From Candidatus Aminicenantota bacterium (GTDB taxonomy: Bacteria; Acidobacteriota; Aminicenantia; JAMOAD01): a stretch of 7,582 bases of DNA. The stretch lies in assembly GCA_027061995.1 (NCBI GenBank), contig JAMOUT010000073.1, forward strand, positions 1-7,582, given 5' to 3'. Both the position numbers and the translations under genes were made by a program. Of the stretch, positions 1-6,630 are shown piece after piece (position 1 is the stretch's first letter; every line of letters starts with the position of its first letter). Under the pieces are notes generated by a model. That model was not told the DNA's origin, searched no databases, and was given only the letters and a program-made list of their open reading frames with translations.

Positions 1-504
1 TATGAGAGCGGTGTAACTGATACGATAGATCCTCTTGCCGGCTCCTATTATATGGAATCTTTAACCGATGATATTGAAAAAGAGGTAAATATATATCTTG
101 ATAAAATAGATTCCATGGGCGGTATGCTTAATGCCATAGAGGAGGGATATCCTCAGAGGGAGATTCAAGACAGCTCTTACAGATATCAGAAAGCCGTTGA
201 AACAGGTGATGAAATTATAGTCGGATTGAATAAATTTTATGAAAAAGAAGATATTAATGAAAATTTCTTAAAAATTGATAAAGAGGTTGAGGATACTCAG
301 GTTAAAGAGCTTGAAAAACTGAAAAGGGAGAGAGATAATACAAAAGTTGAAGAATCTCTTTATAAAATTAAAAAAACGAGTGCGACAGATAAAAACCTTA
401 TCCCCGTTGTGCTCGAAGCGGTTAAAAATTATGTAACAGTGGGAGAGATTTGTAATTCGTTAAGAGAGGAATGGGGAGAATACGAGGAAAAGGAGATTAT
501 GTGA
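1..504 (+). CDS. Methylmalonyl-CoA mutase, catalytic (large) subunit, C-terminal part
   Basis: This is the last 167 residues of a gene that begins before the window; the frame is open from base 1. The enzyme isomerises (R)-methylmalonyl-CoA and succinyl-CoA using adenosylcobalamin, in the cytoplasm. The family hallmark near the end of the TIM barrel is visible at once: [16 protein letters not shown], followed by [18 protein letters not shown], then a charged helical stretch. The end, [18 protein letters not shown]...[10 protein letters not shown], is the usual C-terminus of the stand-alone catalytic subunit. No cobalamin-binding domain (DxHxxG) follows, so the B12 subunit must be a separate gene, as in many anaerobes and archaea. 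It is not in this window. The stop codon overlaps the epimerase start (TGATG), so the two genes form an operon. Family assignment is firm. A related acyl-CoA mutase (isobutyryl- or ethylmalonyl-type) cannot be fully excluded without the substrate-pocket residues upstream, but the adjacent epimerase favours methylmalonyl-CoA. Confidence 0.93.
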   Translation, partial: YESGVTDTIDPLAGSYYMESLTDDIEKEVNIYLDKIDSMGGMLNAIEEGYPQREIQDSSYRYQKAVETGDEIIVGLNKFYEKEDINENFLKIDKEVEDTQVKELEKLKRERDNTKVEESLYKIKKTSATDKNLIPVVLEAVKNYVTVGEICNSLREEWGEYEEKEIM

Positions 505-899
505 TGAAAAAAATAGATCATTTGGGTATAGCGGTTAGAGATTTGCAACAGTCGGTTAAATTTTATAAGGAAAATCTCGGACTTGAACTTTTGGGATATG
601 AAGAGGTAAAGGAACAGATGGTTAAAGTAGCTATGTTCAAATGCGGAGAGAGCAGAATCGAGCTGCTCGAAGCTACATCTGAAAACAGTCCTATCTTTAA
701 ATTTATAGAGAAAAAAGGTCCCGGACTTCATCATACAGCCATAAGAGTTAATGATTTGGAAAAAGAGCTGATAAAACTTGAAGAAAAAGGGGTTAGGCTT
801 ATAGATTCAAAACCGAGAATCGGAGCCGGTGGCCATAAGATAGCTTTTGTTCATCCTAAATCAACGGGGGGAGTTTTATTAGAACTTATGGAAGAATAA
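504..899 (+). CDS. mce: Methylmalonyl-CoA epimerase
   Basis: A 131-residue protein of the vicinal oxygen chelate superfamily that interconverts (S)- and (R)-methylmalonyl-CoA and so feeds the mutase. Two beta-alpha-beta-beta-beta halves are visible. The first opens with [12 protein letters not shown] (His6) and contains RIELLEA (Glu53). The second opens with [12 protein letters not shown] (His77) and contains VLLELMEE (Glu127). These positions correspond to the metal ligands of the family. Length is typical. I place the start at 504 rather than at an upstream in-frame ATG at 471, because the protein then begins directly with MKKIDHLG and has AGGAG at 491-495, 8 nt upstream. The ATG overlaps the mutase stop by one base (TGATG), implying translational coupling. 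Substrate assignment rests on both sequence motifs and the mutase neighbour. The gene converges with the DUF4388 gene 51 bp away. Confidence 0.95.
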   Translation: MKKIDHLGIAVRDLQQSVKFYKENLGLELLGYEEVKEQMVKVAMFKCGESRIELLEATSENSPIFKFIEKKGPGLHHTAIRVNDLEKELIKLEEKGVRLIDSKPRIGAGGHKIAFVHPKSTGGVLLELMEE

Positions 900-950
900 A
901 AAGACAGTTCTTTGATTTCATCCTTTCTATCTTTTAAAAATGATTATGAC

Positions 951-1505
951 TTAACCCTCTTTTCTTTTTAATTCGATTAAATCATTAACGAGAAGTCCGT
1001 AAAAAATTTTCGCGGCTTCAAATATACTTAACCCTGTATCATAAGCTATGTTTTTTATTGTTTTTATTCCGTCTATTTTTGAAAGTATCAACCACTCTTT
1101 TGTGTTTAGTGTGATTCTTCTTTTTTGATCGGTTCCTATATCTTTAAAGAGGGGAACCATATCTTCGGAAGATATTTTTTTCCTTATAAGCTCCCATTCA
1201 TCTATTATTCTGACAGCCTCCATAATAACCGTGGGAAAAGCTCTTTTTATTGAGATTGTCGGGGCCTTTTCATCCGCCTGAAATTCAAAACTTCCCTCTT
1301 TCCATGCTGAAAGTCGGTAAACAGCGCTTTCCCCTCTTAAATTTTCATCAGCCAGTTCAGCATGAACAAGTTGCCCCTTGTCAAAATATATATAACCTAT
1401 AGATCCATTCCTTTCTAATTTAAATCTTCCTGTTTTTCTTGATGTTGCAATAAGTTGCAAAATATCAGCCAAATTAATATCAGACAATGATCCCTGTAAA
1501 GACAT
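951..1505 (-). CDS. DUF4388 (PATAN) domain protein with C-terminal winged-helix-like segment
   Basis: A 184-residue cytoplasmic protein with no signal peptide or membrane segment. Residues 1-105 look like a DUF4388/PATAN domain: LQGSLSDINLADILQLI, then TGRFKLE, IYFDKGQLVHAEL and GESAVYRLSAWKEGSFEF. In other bacteria this domain often occurs with response-regulator, GTPase-regulatory or gliding/polarity proteins, and is thought to be a protein-interaction or signalling module. Residues 132-182 (TKEWLILSKIDGIKTIKNIA...GLLVNDLIELKRK) resemble the winged-helix-like C-terminal part common in this family. The ATG at 1505 is supported by GAAGGTG at 1510-1516. A strong promoter lies directly upstream, so it is transcribed independently of the glycosyltransferase genes, although it could also receive read-through. 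The exact function is unknown; a regulatory or scaffolding role is inference. Confidence 0.8.
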   Translation of the reverse strand: MSLQGSLSDINLADILQLIATSRKTGRFKLERNGSIGYIYFDKGQLVHAELADENLRGESAVYRLSAWKEGSFEFQADEKAPTISIKRAFPTVIMEAVRIIDEWELIRKKISSEDMVPLFKDIGTDQKRRITLNTKEWLILSKIDGIKTIKNIAYDTGLSIFEAAKIFYGLLVNDLIELKRKEG

Positions 1506-1509
1506 AATT

Positions 1510-1516
1510 CACCTTC
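1510..1516 (-). promoter_or_regulatory. Ribosome binding site of the DUF4388 gene
   Basis: On the minus strand GAAGGTG lies 4 nt before the ATG at 1505. It fixes the start of the DUF4388 protein. Confidence 0.75.
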
Positions 1517-1530
1517 ATTTTTAATGATTT

Positions 1531-1558
1531 ATTATATAGCTTTTATAAAAAAAGTCAA
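1531..1558 (-). promoter_or_regulatory. Sigma-70-type promoter of the DUF4388 gene
   Basis: Read on the minus strand: -35 TTGACT (1553-1558, 5 of 6 consensus bases), a 16-bp spacer, and a perfect -10 TATAAT (1531-1536). The -10 lies 25 bp before the start codon, leaving a short leader with the Shine-Dalgarno site. It sits in the 58-bp gap behind the glycosyltransferase gene. This is the best promoter match in the window. Confidence 0.8.
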
Positions 1559-1563
1559 GTAAA

Positions 1564-2658
1564 TTATTTTTTTACACTGTTTATTATATTAAGATAATCA
1601 ATAGCCACCCTTTTCCATGAAAAATATTTTTCCTTTTCTTTGAATTTGCCGAAAATCCTCTTATCATATTGTTGTTTATTTTCAAAATAATCCATTATCT
1701 TTTCCCCTATCACTCTATGGTCGGGATTATCTATAAAAAGTGCCGTATCTTCAAAAATCTCTTTTAAAGATGAACTTTTTAATAAAAGCGGGGTGGTTCC
1801 GCACTTTAAAGATTCAAGTGGTGGAAAACCGAAACCTTCATATTTTGAGATATAGGCGAATAATTCCAATGATGAGTAAAAATCATTTATCTCACTCTCG
1901 TCCAATCTCTCTTTCCAAATTACTCCATCTGCTCTCAATAATTGATTGATATCTTCCCTGTAATAGTTTTTACCGACTATAAAAAGTTTCGGATTATCTG
2001 TTTTTTGTTTTGCTATTATAAAACCTTTAATCAACTCTTTTATCGATCTTCTCGGAAACATACTGCCGATAAAACCTATAATTTTTGAATCTCCGAGTCC
2101 GTATTTCTCCCTGAACTTTAATATACGGGTTTTTCCCGAGCGGGTGAATTTATCTTCAACTCCCGAATGAATCGGTATGATTTTATCCTGATTAATTTTA
2201 TAATATTTAATAAGTTCATCCCTTGAAAAACCGGAGACAGTAAATATCAAATCTGTTTTTTTAAAGCTGTATCTGCTTTTGACCTCCTTAATAAATCTGT
2301 CTCTTAAACTATAATCTTCTGGGATTGTTTTCCATGATATATCATGAACCGTAAGAACGGATTTTCCTTTAAAGAAAAAAGGGAGAAAATAATTTGTTGC
2401 AAATAACAAATCATAATTATTCTTTTCAAACTCTTTTTTTAAAAGGAAATTTTGCCAGTAGGTGTAACCTTTATCCGACGGAAGAATTTTTTTGTTTACA
2501 TTATTAAGATTATCCGATTTTTCCGAGCTTTCTTTTAAAAAAAGGGTATATTCATTTTCTTTGTCTATCTCTGAAAGGCATTTAATCAGATTGTATAGAT
2601 ATCTTCCCACCCCCGTAAATTTTTTATTTAATTCATAACCATCAATAGCTATTTTCAT
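1564..2658 (-). CDS. GT4-family glycosyltransferase (second of a tandem pair)
   Basis: A 364-residue GT-B fold glycosyltransferase of family GT4, probably transferring a hexose such as mannose or glucose from a nucleotide-sugar donor to a glycan acceptor at the cytoplasmic face of the membrane. The N-terminal acceptor domain starts MKIAIDGYEL with the Gly-rich loop FTGVGRY (14-20). VLTVHDISW (101-109) carries the conserved HD. The C-terminal donor domain opens with IGFIGSMFPRRS (194-205), where Arg203/Arg204 sit at the donor-phosphate position, and contains the EX7E motif YEGFGFPPLE (Glu274, Glu282). No transmembrane segment is evident. Length is usual for the family. The start overlaps the upstream glycosyltransferase stop by 4 bp (ATGA, 2655-2658) with only a weak Shine-Dalgarno (AGAGAA), so translation is probably coupled. 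Donor and acceptor cannot be read from sequence. Confidence 0.9.
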   Translation of the reverse strand: MKIAIDGYELNKKFTGVGRYLYNLIKCLSEIDKENEYTLFLKESSEKSDNLNNVNKKILPSDKGYTYWQNFLLKKEFEKNNYDLLFATNYFLPFFFKGKSVLTVHDISWKTIPEDYSLRDRFIKEVKSRYSFKKTDLIFTVSGFSRDELIKYYKINQDKIIPIHSGVEDKFTRSGKTRILKFREKYGLGDSKIIGFIGSMFPRRSIKELIKGFIIAKQKTDNPKLFIVGKNYYREDINQLLRADGVIWKERLDESEINDFYSSLELFAYISKYEGFGFPPLESLKCGTTPLLLKSSSLKEIFEDTALFIDNPDHRVIGEKIMDYFENKQQYDKRIFGKFKEKEKYFSWKRVAIDYLNIINSVKK

Positions 2659-3764
2659 TTTGCTATTCTCTTGTAAAAGTTCAAAGTGTTTTCCGTCATA
2701 TATTCCAATTTTAGTCTTTCTTTAAGCTGAACGGCAAGTTGTTTTTTTTGTTGATAAAGCTTTTTGTCTGATAATAGATTTTTTATTGCCTCTGCCATAT
2801 CTTCGGGAGAAAGCGGGTCAAAATAAACGGGAAAATCTCTGAAAATTTCCCTGAACACTCGGATATCGGATGCAATAACAGGGGTTTCCGTATAAGCGGA
2901 TTCAAGAATGGGAAGACCAAAACCTTCGTATAATGATGGAAATATTAAAAACAAACTTTTTTCATAGATATATTTTAATTCTTCCCTTGAAACATATTCG
3001 GTAATAATGATACTTTCATCCATACCGGATTTTGCCATATATTCCAAAATCTCTTTATATGCCCACCCTTTCTTGCCTACGAGCAATAGTTTTAAATCCT
3101 TATCCTCGTTAATAATAATCTTCATAGCTTTAATCATTCTTAAAATATTTTTTCTCGGCTCGATTGTTCCGACGAAAAGCAGGTATCTTTCGGGTAGTGA
3201 AAATCCGGGTTTTTGGGATTTTAAATTATCAAAATCAGAGCCATGATAGATAACCTCTATTTTATCTTCATATTCCTTACCGGCTATATCCAGGATTCTC
3301 GATTTTGTCCATTCGGAAATAGCTATGATTCCGTCCGCTTTTTTCACTGATTTAATAAAATCTTTTTTAAAATAATCGATTGCTTCCTGCATAACAAGAA
3401 GAGGTTTGTCTATAAAGCAAGTGTCATGAATGGTTATGATTTTTTTTCTACCCCCGGGTATAATGGAGGGAACGGGGGAGTGGATAAGGTCAAGTCTTTT
3501 TAAAAAGAAAAAATCCAACGGGGGAAATTTTAATTTATACCAGAGATAGTTCAACATTTTGACCGGAATTCTAAAATCTTTGATTTTCAGATTTTCGGAA
3601 GGGGGCAGCATGGTTTTATCAAAACGATCTTTAAGAGATGAGGATAACAGATAATATTCGTTTTCCATATCTTTTTTTAAAAAATATTTAAGGAGATTTT
3701 TAATATAGATTCCTATACCACTCTCCTCTTTTAAAAATGATCTTATATCATATCCGATTTTCAT
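2655..3764 (-). CDS. GT4-family glycosyltransferase (first of a tandem pair)
   Basis: A 369-residue GT-B glycosyltransferase, family GT4, resembling mannosyltransferases of O-antigen and capsule clusters. It begins MKIGYDIRSF with the SGIGIYIKNLL loop (15-25). TIHDTCF (111-117) carries the conserved HD. The donor domain shows LLFVGTIEPRKNI (195-207), the classic EPRKN donor-phosphate motif, then LLLVGKKGW (226-234) and the EX7E motif YEGFGLPILE (Glu280, Glu288), followed by TPVIASD. The start is fixed by the N-terminal beta-strand, but there is no recognisable Shine-Dalgarno before the ATG, unlike the other genes here. The downstream glycosyltransferase overlaps by 4 bp and is clearly related, sharing opening, HD and EX7E motifs; this suggests an old duplication and successive steps on one glycan. 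Sugar specificity is unknown. Confidence 0.91.
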   Translation of the reverse strand: MKIGYDIRSFLKEESGIGIYIKNLLKYFLKKDMENEYYLLSSSLKDRFDKTMLPPSENLKIKDFRIPVKMLNYLWYKLKFPPLDFFFLKRLDLIHSPVPSIIPGGRKKIITIHDTCFIDKPLLVMQEAIDYFKKDFIKSVKKADGIIAISEWTKSRILDIAGKEYEDKIEVIYHGSDFDNLKSQKPGFSLPERYLLFVGTIEPRKNILRMIKAMKIIINEDKDLKLLLVGKKGWAYKEILEYMAKSGMDESIIITEYVSREELKYIYEKSLFLIFPSLYEGFGLPILESAYTETPVIASDIRVFREIFRDFPVYFDPLSPEDMAEAIKNLLSDKKLYQQKKQLAVQLKERLKLEYMTENTLNFYKRIAK

Positions 3765-3772
3765 ACTATGAT

Positions 3773-3799
3773 TTTATATTATTTTAAGTAAATAGTTAA
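3773..3799 (-). promoter_or_regulatory. Possible promoter of the glycosyltransferase pair
   Basis: Minus strand: -35-like TTAACT (3794-3799), a short 15-bp spacer, and -10-like TATAAA (3773-3778). The -10 ends 8 bp before the ATG of the first glycosyltransferase, so a transcript would start at or next to the start codon. In this A+T-rich DNA such matches are common, so support is weak. The gap to the saccharopine dehydrogenase stop is 57 bp and shows no terminator hairpin, so read-through is also possible. Confidence 0.3.
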
Positions 3800-3821
3800 G
3801 CAGTCCGATTTATATATATGG

Positions 3822-5138
3822 TTAAACCTTTTCTGTCTTTTCCTCGAATTTTATCCCTATGTTTTCAAGCTCTTCAAGGATGGGAGTATATATCTCCTCT
3901 TGAACAGGGATACGCACCCCTCTTAATTTTATTTTATCTTCCAAAATCATCCTTGTTGCAATAGCAGCGGGAAGTGCAACGGTTCTTGCAACCGAGGTTT
4001 CCTCCCCTTCAACTCCGTAATCAATCATAAGAGAGGTATAGAGTTTTTTACCCTCTTTAAATTCTCCCACAATTTTATGAAAGAGGATAACCATATCTTT
4101 TTCCCCTTTCTTATAAGACATCTTTGAAAGAAGAAGGTCTGTTAAAATATCAATGGGAGCTATTTTGCCTTTATCAATTTTATCATCTGATAAAAGTCCC
4201 ATCCATCTGAATTTGTCTATTATTCGGGTTTTCCCTGTTGCATTATATTTTGTTAAAAGTTCCTCTTCAAGCTTATCTTTTGAAATGGCTGTTAATTCCG
4301 CCGTTATATCTTTATATGTTTTTCCGTTTGTTTCGATTTTATCAAGTGATAACCATCCCGATTTACTGACAACACTCATAAGTTCAGACCAACCTTTATA
4401 TCTTATTGTCCCTCTGAACATAGTGGAAATCCCGTCGAGTTTATATACATCTATATAAGAAACGGAATCTCTGTTAGGATAAAATTCCATCTCTCCAATC
4501 CCCTTAATATTAATATTATGATAATCATCAAAAAGATTTTCAGGTTTAATCTCAATTGTTTTTCCGTCTTTCATATATTTCGCACTGTTTCGACCTGCGA
4601 GCAAAACCCCTCTCGGACTCCATGAAAACTTATATTTTAAGGGATTATCGGCTGATTCGGGAGCGGGAAGAGCACCGCAATAGGATTCAAAGCTTACAAC
4701 TTCACCCCCTTTATTTCGAATATCATTAATAAGTTTCATGGCGGACATATGGTCTATACCGGGGTCAAGACCCACTTCATTTAAGAAAATAAGGTTTTTC
4801 CGTTTTGCCTGCCGATCCAATGCTCTCATCTCATCATTTACATAAGAAGCTGTAACAAGGTGTTTATTAAACTCAAGGCATACTTTCGCAACTCTGACAT
4901 GATATATATAAGGTAAGAGTGAGATAACAATATCACTCTCTTTTACCATCTCTTCAAGTTTATCCTCCTCTTCCACAACCCATTTTATTGCTTTACCATT
5001 GGGATGTTGTTCTATAATAGCTTCAGCTTTTTCCATAACCATATCGGCAACGGTTACAAAAAAATCGTGTTTTAAAAGATATGTCACTAATGGTTTGGAG
5101 ACTAAACCTGCTCCTAATAATAAAATTTTGTTTTTCAT
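3822..5138 (-). CDS. Saccharopine dehydrogenase (L-glutamate-forming), AASS C-terminal-domain type
   Basis: A 438-residue cytoplasmic oxidoreductase that splits saccharopine into 2-aminoadipate 6-semialdehyde and glutamate with NAD(P)+. The N-terminal Rossmann motif is ILLLGAGLVSKP (Gly9, Gly11). Next come VISLLPYIYH (71-80), TASYV (96-100), NEVGLDPGIDHMSAM (120-134) and SYCGALPAPESADNPLKYKF (152-171) followed by SWSP. These segments closely resemble the C-terminal half of eukaryotic bifunctional aminoadipate semialdehyde synthase. The N-terminus begins where the dehydrogenase half of that fusion begins. The ATG is preceded by AGAGGT at 5145-5150 with a 6-nt gap. It lies 16 bp downstream of the reductase gene, so the two are co-transcribed and their products act in sequence. 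The run in the biosynthetic direction cannot be excluded, but an isolated two-gene pair without other lysine-synthesis genes fits catabolism better. Confidence 0.95.
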   Translation of the reverse strand: MKNKILLLGAGLVSKPLVTYLLKHDFFVTVADMVMEKAEAIIEQHPNGKAIKWVVEEEDKLEEMVKESDIVISLLPYIYHVRVAKVCLEFNKHLVTASYVNDEMRALDRQAKRKNLIFLNEVGLDPGIDHMSAMKLINDIRNKGGEVVSFESYCGALPAPESADNPLKYKFSWSPRGVLLAGRNSAKYMKDGKTIEIKPENLFDDYHNINIKGIGEMEFYPNRDSVSYIDVYKLDGISTMFRGTIRYKGWSELMSVVSKSGWLSLDKIETNGKTYKDITAELTAISKDKLEEELLTKYNATGKTRIIDKFRWMGLLSDDKIDKGKIAPIDILTDLLLSKMSYKKGEKDMVILFHKIVGEFKEGKKLYTSLMIDYGVEGEETSVARTVALPAAIATRMILEDKIKLRGVRIPVQEEIYTPILEELENIGIKFEEKTEKV

Positions 5139-5144
5139 TATTAT

Positions 5145-5150
5145 ACCTCT
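5145..5150 (-). promoter_or_regulatory. Ribosome binding site of saccharopine dehydrogenase
   Basis: AGAGGT on the minus strand, 6 nt before the ATG at 5138, within the 16-bp gap after the reductase stop codon. It shows that the dehydrogenase has its own initiation site despite the tight operon spacing. Confidence 0.75.
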
Positions 5151-5154
5151 TTAA

Positions 5155-6459
5155 TTATAAATTTTTAATAAATTGTTTCAGATATCTGTAATCTGGAGTT
5201 AATTCCCCTTTATGAACGATTACCGCTTTTTTAACGGGAGAAGGAAGATCTAATTTATCAAAATCAACTGAATAATCGGCATCAACAATCGGAGGGATGA
5301 ATTCTTCGAGAACTTTACTAAAGTATAAGGAAGCTTCTCGCGGAAGTTCGCTCGGCAGTATATCCACCATTAAAACAACAGGCCCGTCTCCCTTTATCCC
5401 GAGATGATAGCTGTCTTTTAACGGCTCGTAAATCAACGCCGGTTTATCTGGCTCTCCACATTCATAAGTAAATTCTATCGCTCCTTTTATATCACAACTT
5501 ATGTCAGCTATCAGGGTAAGTTTTTTTACCCCTTGTTTCCAGAGTTTCTTTATGTCTTCCTTCGTGATAAGTCTCGGATATTTGTCTTCCCAATATATCG
5601 CATTAACCAACAGGGAAAGATAAGGGATGTATTTCGGAAACACACCTCTGTATTTTTCGGGATTTTTATAGTAATCCATTAACTCGAATCTATCGGAAGG
5701 ATTAATAGGTTCAACCATATCCTCCTCTTTAAAAACAACTTTATAAATAGTATCGGATTTTTTATCAAAATTTTCTTTTAATAAATCTTCGGGGGAAATC
5801 TCCGTAACCGATAATTCATCCATGATTTCCTGCGCACCTTTCGAAACATTCCCGTATCCTGCAAAACCTATTACAAAAGGTTTTAAAGATTCGGGCATCC
5901 CCTCTTTTTTTAATATTTTACCCAGTTCTTTTATCGCTGTTTTTGCATCTTCAAGAGAATTATAATCATAAGCTCTTTTGATCTTTTCGAAAGGGGTTGA
6001 TAATCCGTTTAATTTTAATTTTTGTCCGAGAAGATGAAGTGAGTCTATCGCTCCCGCAAAACCTGCGAATTTCCCGAAAAATATCAATCTCCTCCCATTA
6101 TCATCAACAATCCTCTCATAATCAATAAGAGTATCCTTTTGCTCCAATATTTTTTTTAAAAGGGGCATATTATAAGATTGCCCTTTAATCGTATGTGAAA
6201 AAAACATATAAGTTTTGTTTTTTAAGAGTTTCGCTGTCGGTATCTCTTTAACTCCAAAGATAACTTTTGCTTCCGATAAATCCTTTGATATGACCGCTCC
6301 CTCTTTTTCAAACTCTTCGTCTTTGAAAACTCTGTGAGATGATGGCTCTACAATCACTTTATACCCTTTTTTTACAAGTCTTCCGACATCCTCGGGAACT
6401 ATCGGAACCCTTCTTTCAAATATTGATTTATCCTCTTCTCTTATTCCTATGACACTCAT
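5155..6459 (-). CDS. Lysine-ketoglutarate reductase (saccharopine-forming), AASS N-terminal-domain type
   Basis: A 434-residue enzyme condensing L-lysine with 2-oxoglutarate to saccharopine, using NAD(P)H, in the cytoplasm. It belongs to the alanine dehydrogenase/transhydrogenase-like fold. Visible are IGIREEDKSIFERRVP (4-19) at the N-terminus, FGVKEIP with Lys71, the hallmark TYMFFSHTIKGQ (83-94) with His89, LIDYERIVDDNGRR (111-124), the Rossmann loop GFAGYGNVSKGAQ (198-210; Gly198, Gly201, Gly203), NAIYWE...PRLI (286-298) and ADISCDIKGAIEF (318-330). Lys71 and His89 match the catalytic pair known in fungal saccharopine dehydrogenases. The whole protein follows the N-terminal half of eukaryotic aminoadipate semialdehyde synthase and ends at its interdomain linker. 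I choose the ATG at 6459: AGAGGTGA lies 4 nt upstream and the protein then starts at MSVIGIREED. An upstream in-frame TTG (6498) would add 13 residues not expected for the family and falls between promoter and ribosome site. Confidence 0.94.
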   Translation of the reverse strand: MSVIGIREEDKSIFERRVPIVPEDVGRLVKKGYKVIVEPSSHRVFKDEEFEKEGAVISKDLSEAKVIFGVKEIPTAKLLKNKTYMFFSHTIKGQSYNMPLLKKILEQKDTLIDYERIVDDNGRRLIFFGKFAGFAGAIDSLHLLGQKLKLNGLSTPFEKIKRAYDYNSLEDAKTAIKELGKILKKEGMPESLKPFVIGFAGYGNVSKGAQEIMDELSVTEISPEDLLKENFDKKSDTIYKVVFKEEDMVEPINPSDRFELMDYYKNPEKYRGVFPKYIPYLSLLVNAIYWEDKYPRLITKEDIKKLWKQGVKKLTLIADISCDIKGAIEFTYECGEPDKPALIYEPLKDSYHLGIKGDGPVVLMVDILPSELPREASLYFSKVLEEFIPPIVDADYSVDFDKLDLPSPVKKAVIVHKGELTPDYRYLKQFIKNL

Positions 6460-6463
6460 CTTT

Positions 6464-6471
6464 TCACCTCT
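6464..6471 (-). promoter_or_regulatory. Ribosome binding site that fixes the reductase start
   Basis: AGAGGTGA on the minus strand, 4 nt before the ATG at 6459. The upstream TTG at 6498 has no such site, overlaps the spacer side of the predicted -10 and would be at or before the transcription start, so the ATG is the real start. Confidence 0.85.
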
Positions 6472-6488
6472 CAATTTAACAATCAAAA

Positions 6489-6517
6489 AGTTTACCAATT
6501 AAAGGAAAGTTAGTCAA
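6489..6517 (-). promoter_or_regulatory. Promoter of the saccharopine-pathway operon
   Basis: Minus strand: -35 TTGACT (6512-6517, 5 of 6), exact 17-bp spacer, -10 TAAACT (6489-6494, 4 of 6). The -10 ends 29 bp before the reductase ATG, giving a short leader that holds the ribosome binding site. It faces away from the alkD promoter; the two -35 elements are 65 bp apart. Confidence 0.7.
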
Positions 6518-6556
6518 TAAAAACTGGAAAATTACCGTGAGAATTGGTTTTTTTTT

Positions 6557-6572
6557 ATTCTTTATTAAGAAT
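6557..6572. promoter_or_regulatory. Inverted repeat between divergent promoters, possible operator
   Basis: ATTCTT-TATT-AAGAAT is a perfect 6-bp inverted repeat with a 4-bp centre, 10 bp upstream of the alkD -35 element and 39 bp beyond the -35 of the opposing reductase promoter. Its place between two promoters would suit a dimeric regulator. The arms are short and A+T-rich, so it may be chance. Confidence 0.25.
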
Positions 6573-6582
6573 TCAAAAAAAC

Positions 6583-6611
6583 TTGACTTTTTATTCATAG
6601 GGACTTAACAT
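6583..6611 (+). promoter_or_regulatory. Promoter of the alkD-type gene
   Basis: -35 TTGACT (6583-6588, 5 of 6), exact 17-bp spacer, -10 TAACAT (6606-6611, 4 of 6), ending 19 bp before the ATG. The short leader contains AGGAGG. Confidence 0.65.
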
Positions 6612-6619
6612 TTATTTGT

Positions 6620-6625
6620 AGGAGG
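6620..6625 (+). promoter_or_regulatory. Ribosome binding site of the alkD-type gene
   Basis: Perfect AGGAGG, 5 nt before the ATG at 6631. It confirms the start and predicts efficient translation. Confidence 0.85.
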
Positions 6626-6630
6626 ATAAA

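Noticed and set aside
471-503. Upstream in-frame ATG for the epimerase
   Set aside because: It would overlap the mutase by 34 bases and add residues absent from the family; the ATG at 504 has a ribosome site and coupled TGATG.
429-734. Open frame on the minus strand across the mutase/epimerase junction
   Set aside because: It lies antisense to two well-supported genes, has no recognisable domain and reflects their codon composition.
898-915. AAAGA-CAGT-TCTTT hairpin between the convergent epimerase and DUF4388 genes as a terminator
   Set aside because: The stem is five pairs, four of them A-T, so it is too weak; U-rich tail is poor on both strands.
1740-1949. Open frame on the plus strand inside the second glycosyltransferase
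   Set aside because: Fully antisense to a gene with intact family motifs, without ribosome site or recognisable protein features.
3007-3246. Open frame on the plus strand inside the first glycosyltransferase, with hydrophobic stretches
   Set aside because: Antisense shadow; the hydrophobic run is the complement of Lys/Glu/Asn-rich codons in the real gene.
4153-4458. Open frame on the plus strand inside saccharopine dehydrogenase
   Set aside because: Antisense to a strongly conserved gene and without its own signals.
6460-6498. Thirteen-residue N-terminal extension of the reductase from a TTG at 6498
   Set aside because: The TTG lies next to the predicted -10 box, has no ribosome site, and the ATG at 6459 has AGAGGTGA in the right place and matches the family N-terminus.
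6521-6556. AAAACTGG...TTGGTTTT followed by a T-run, resembling a terminator
   Set aside because: The stem needs three G-U pairs and a long loop, and no plus-strand gene lies upstream that it could end.
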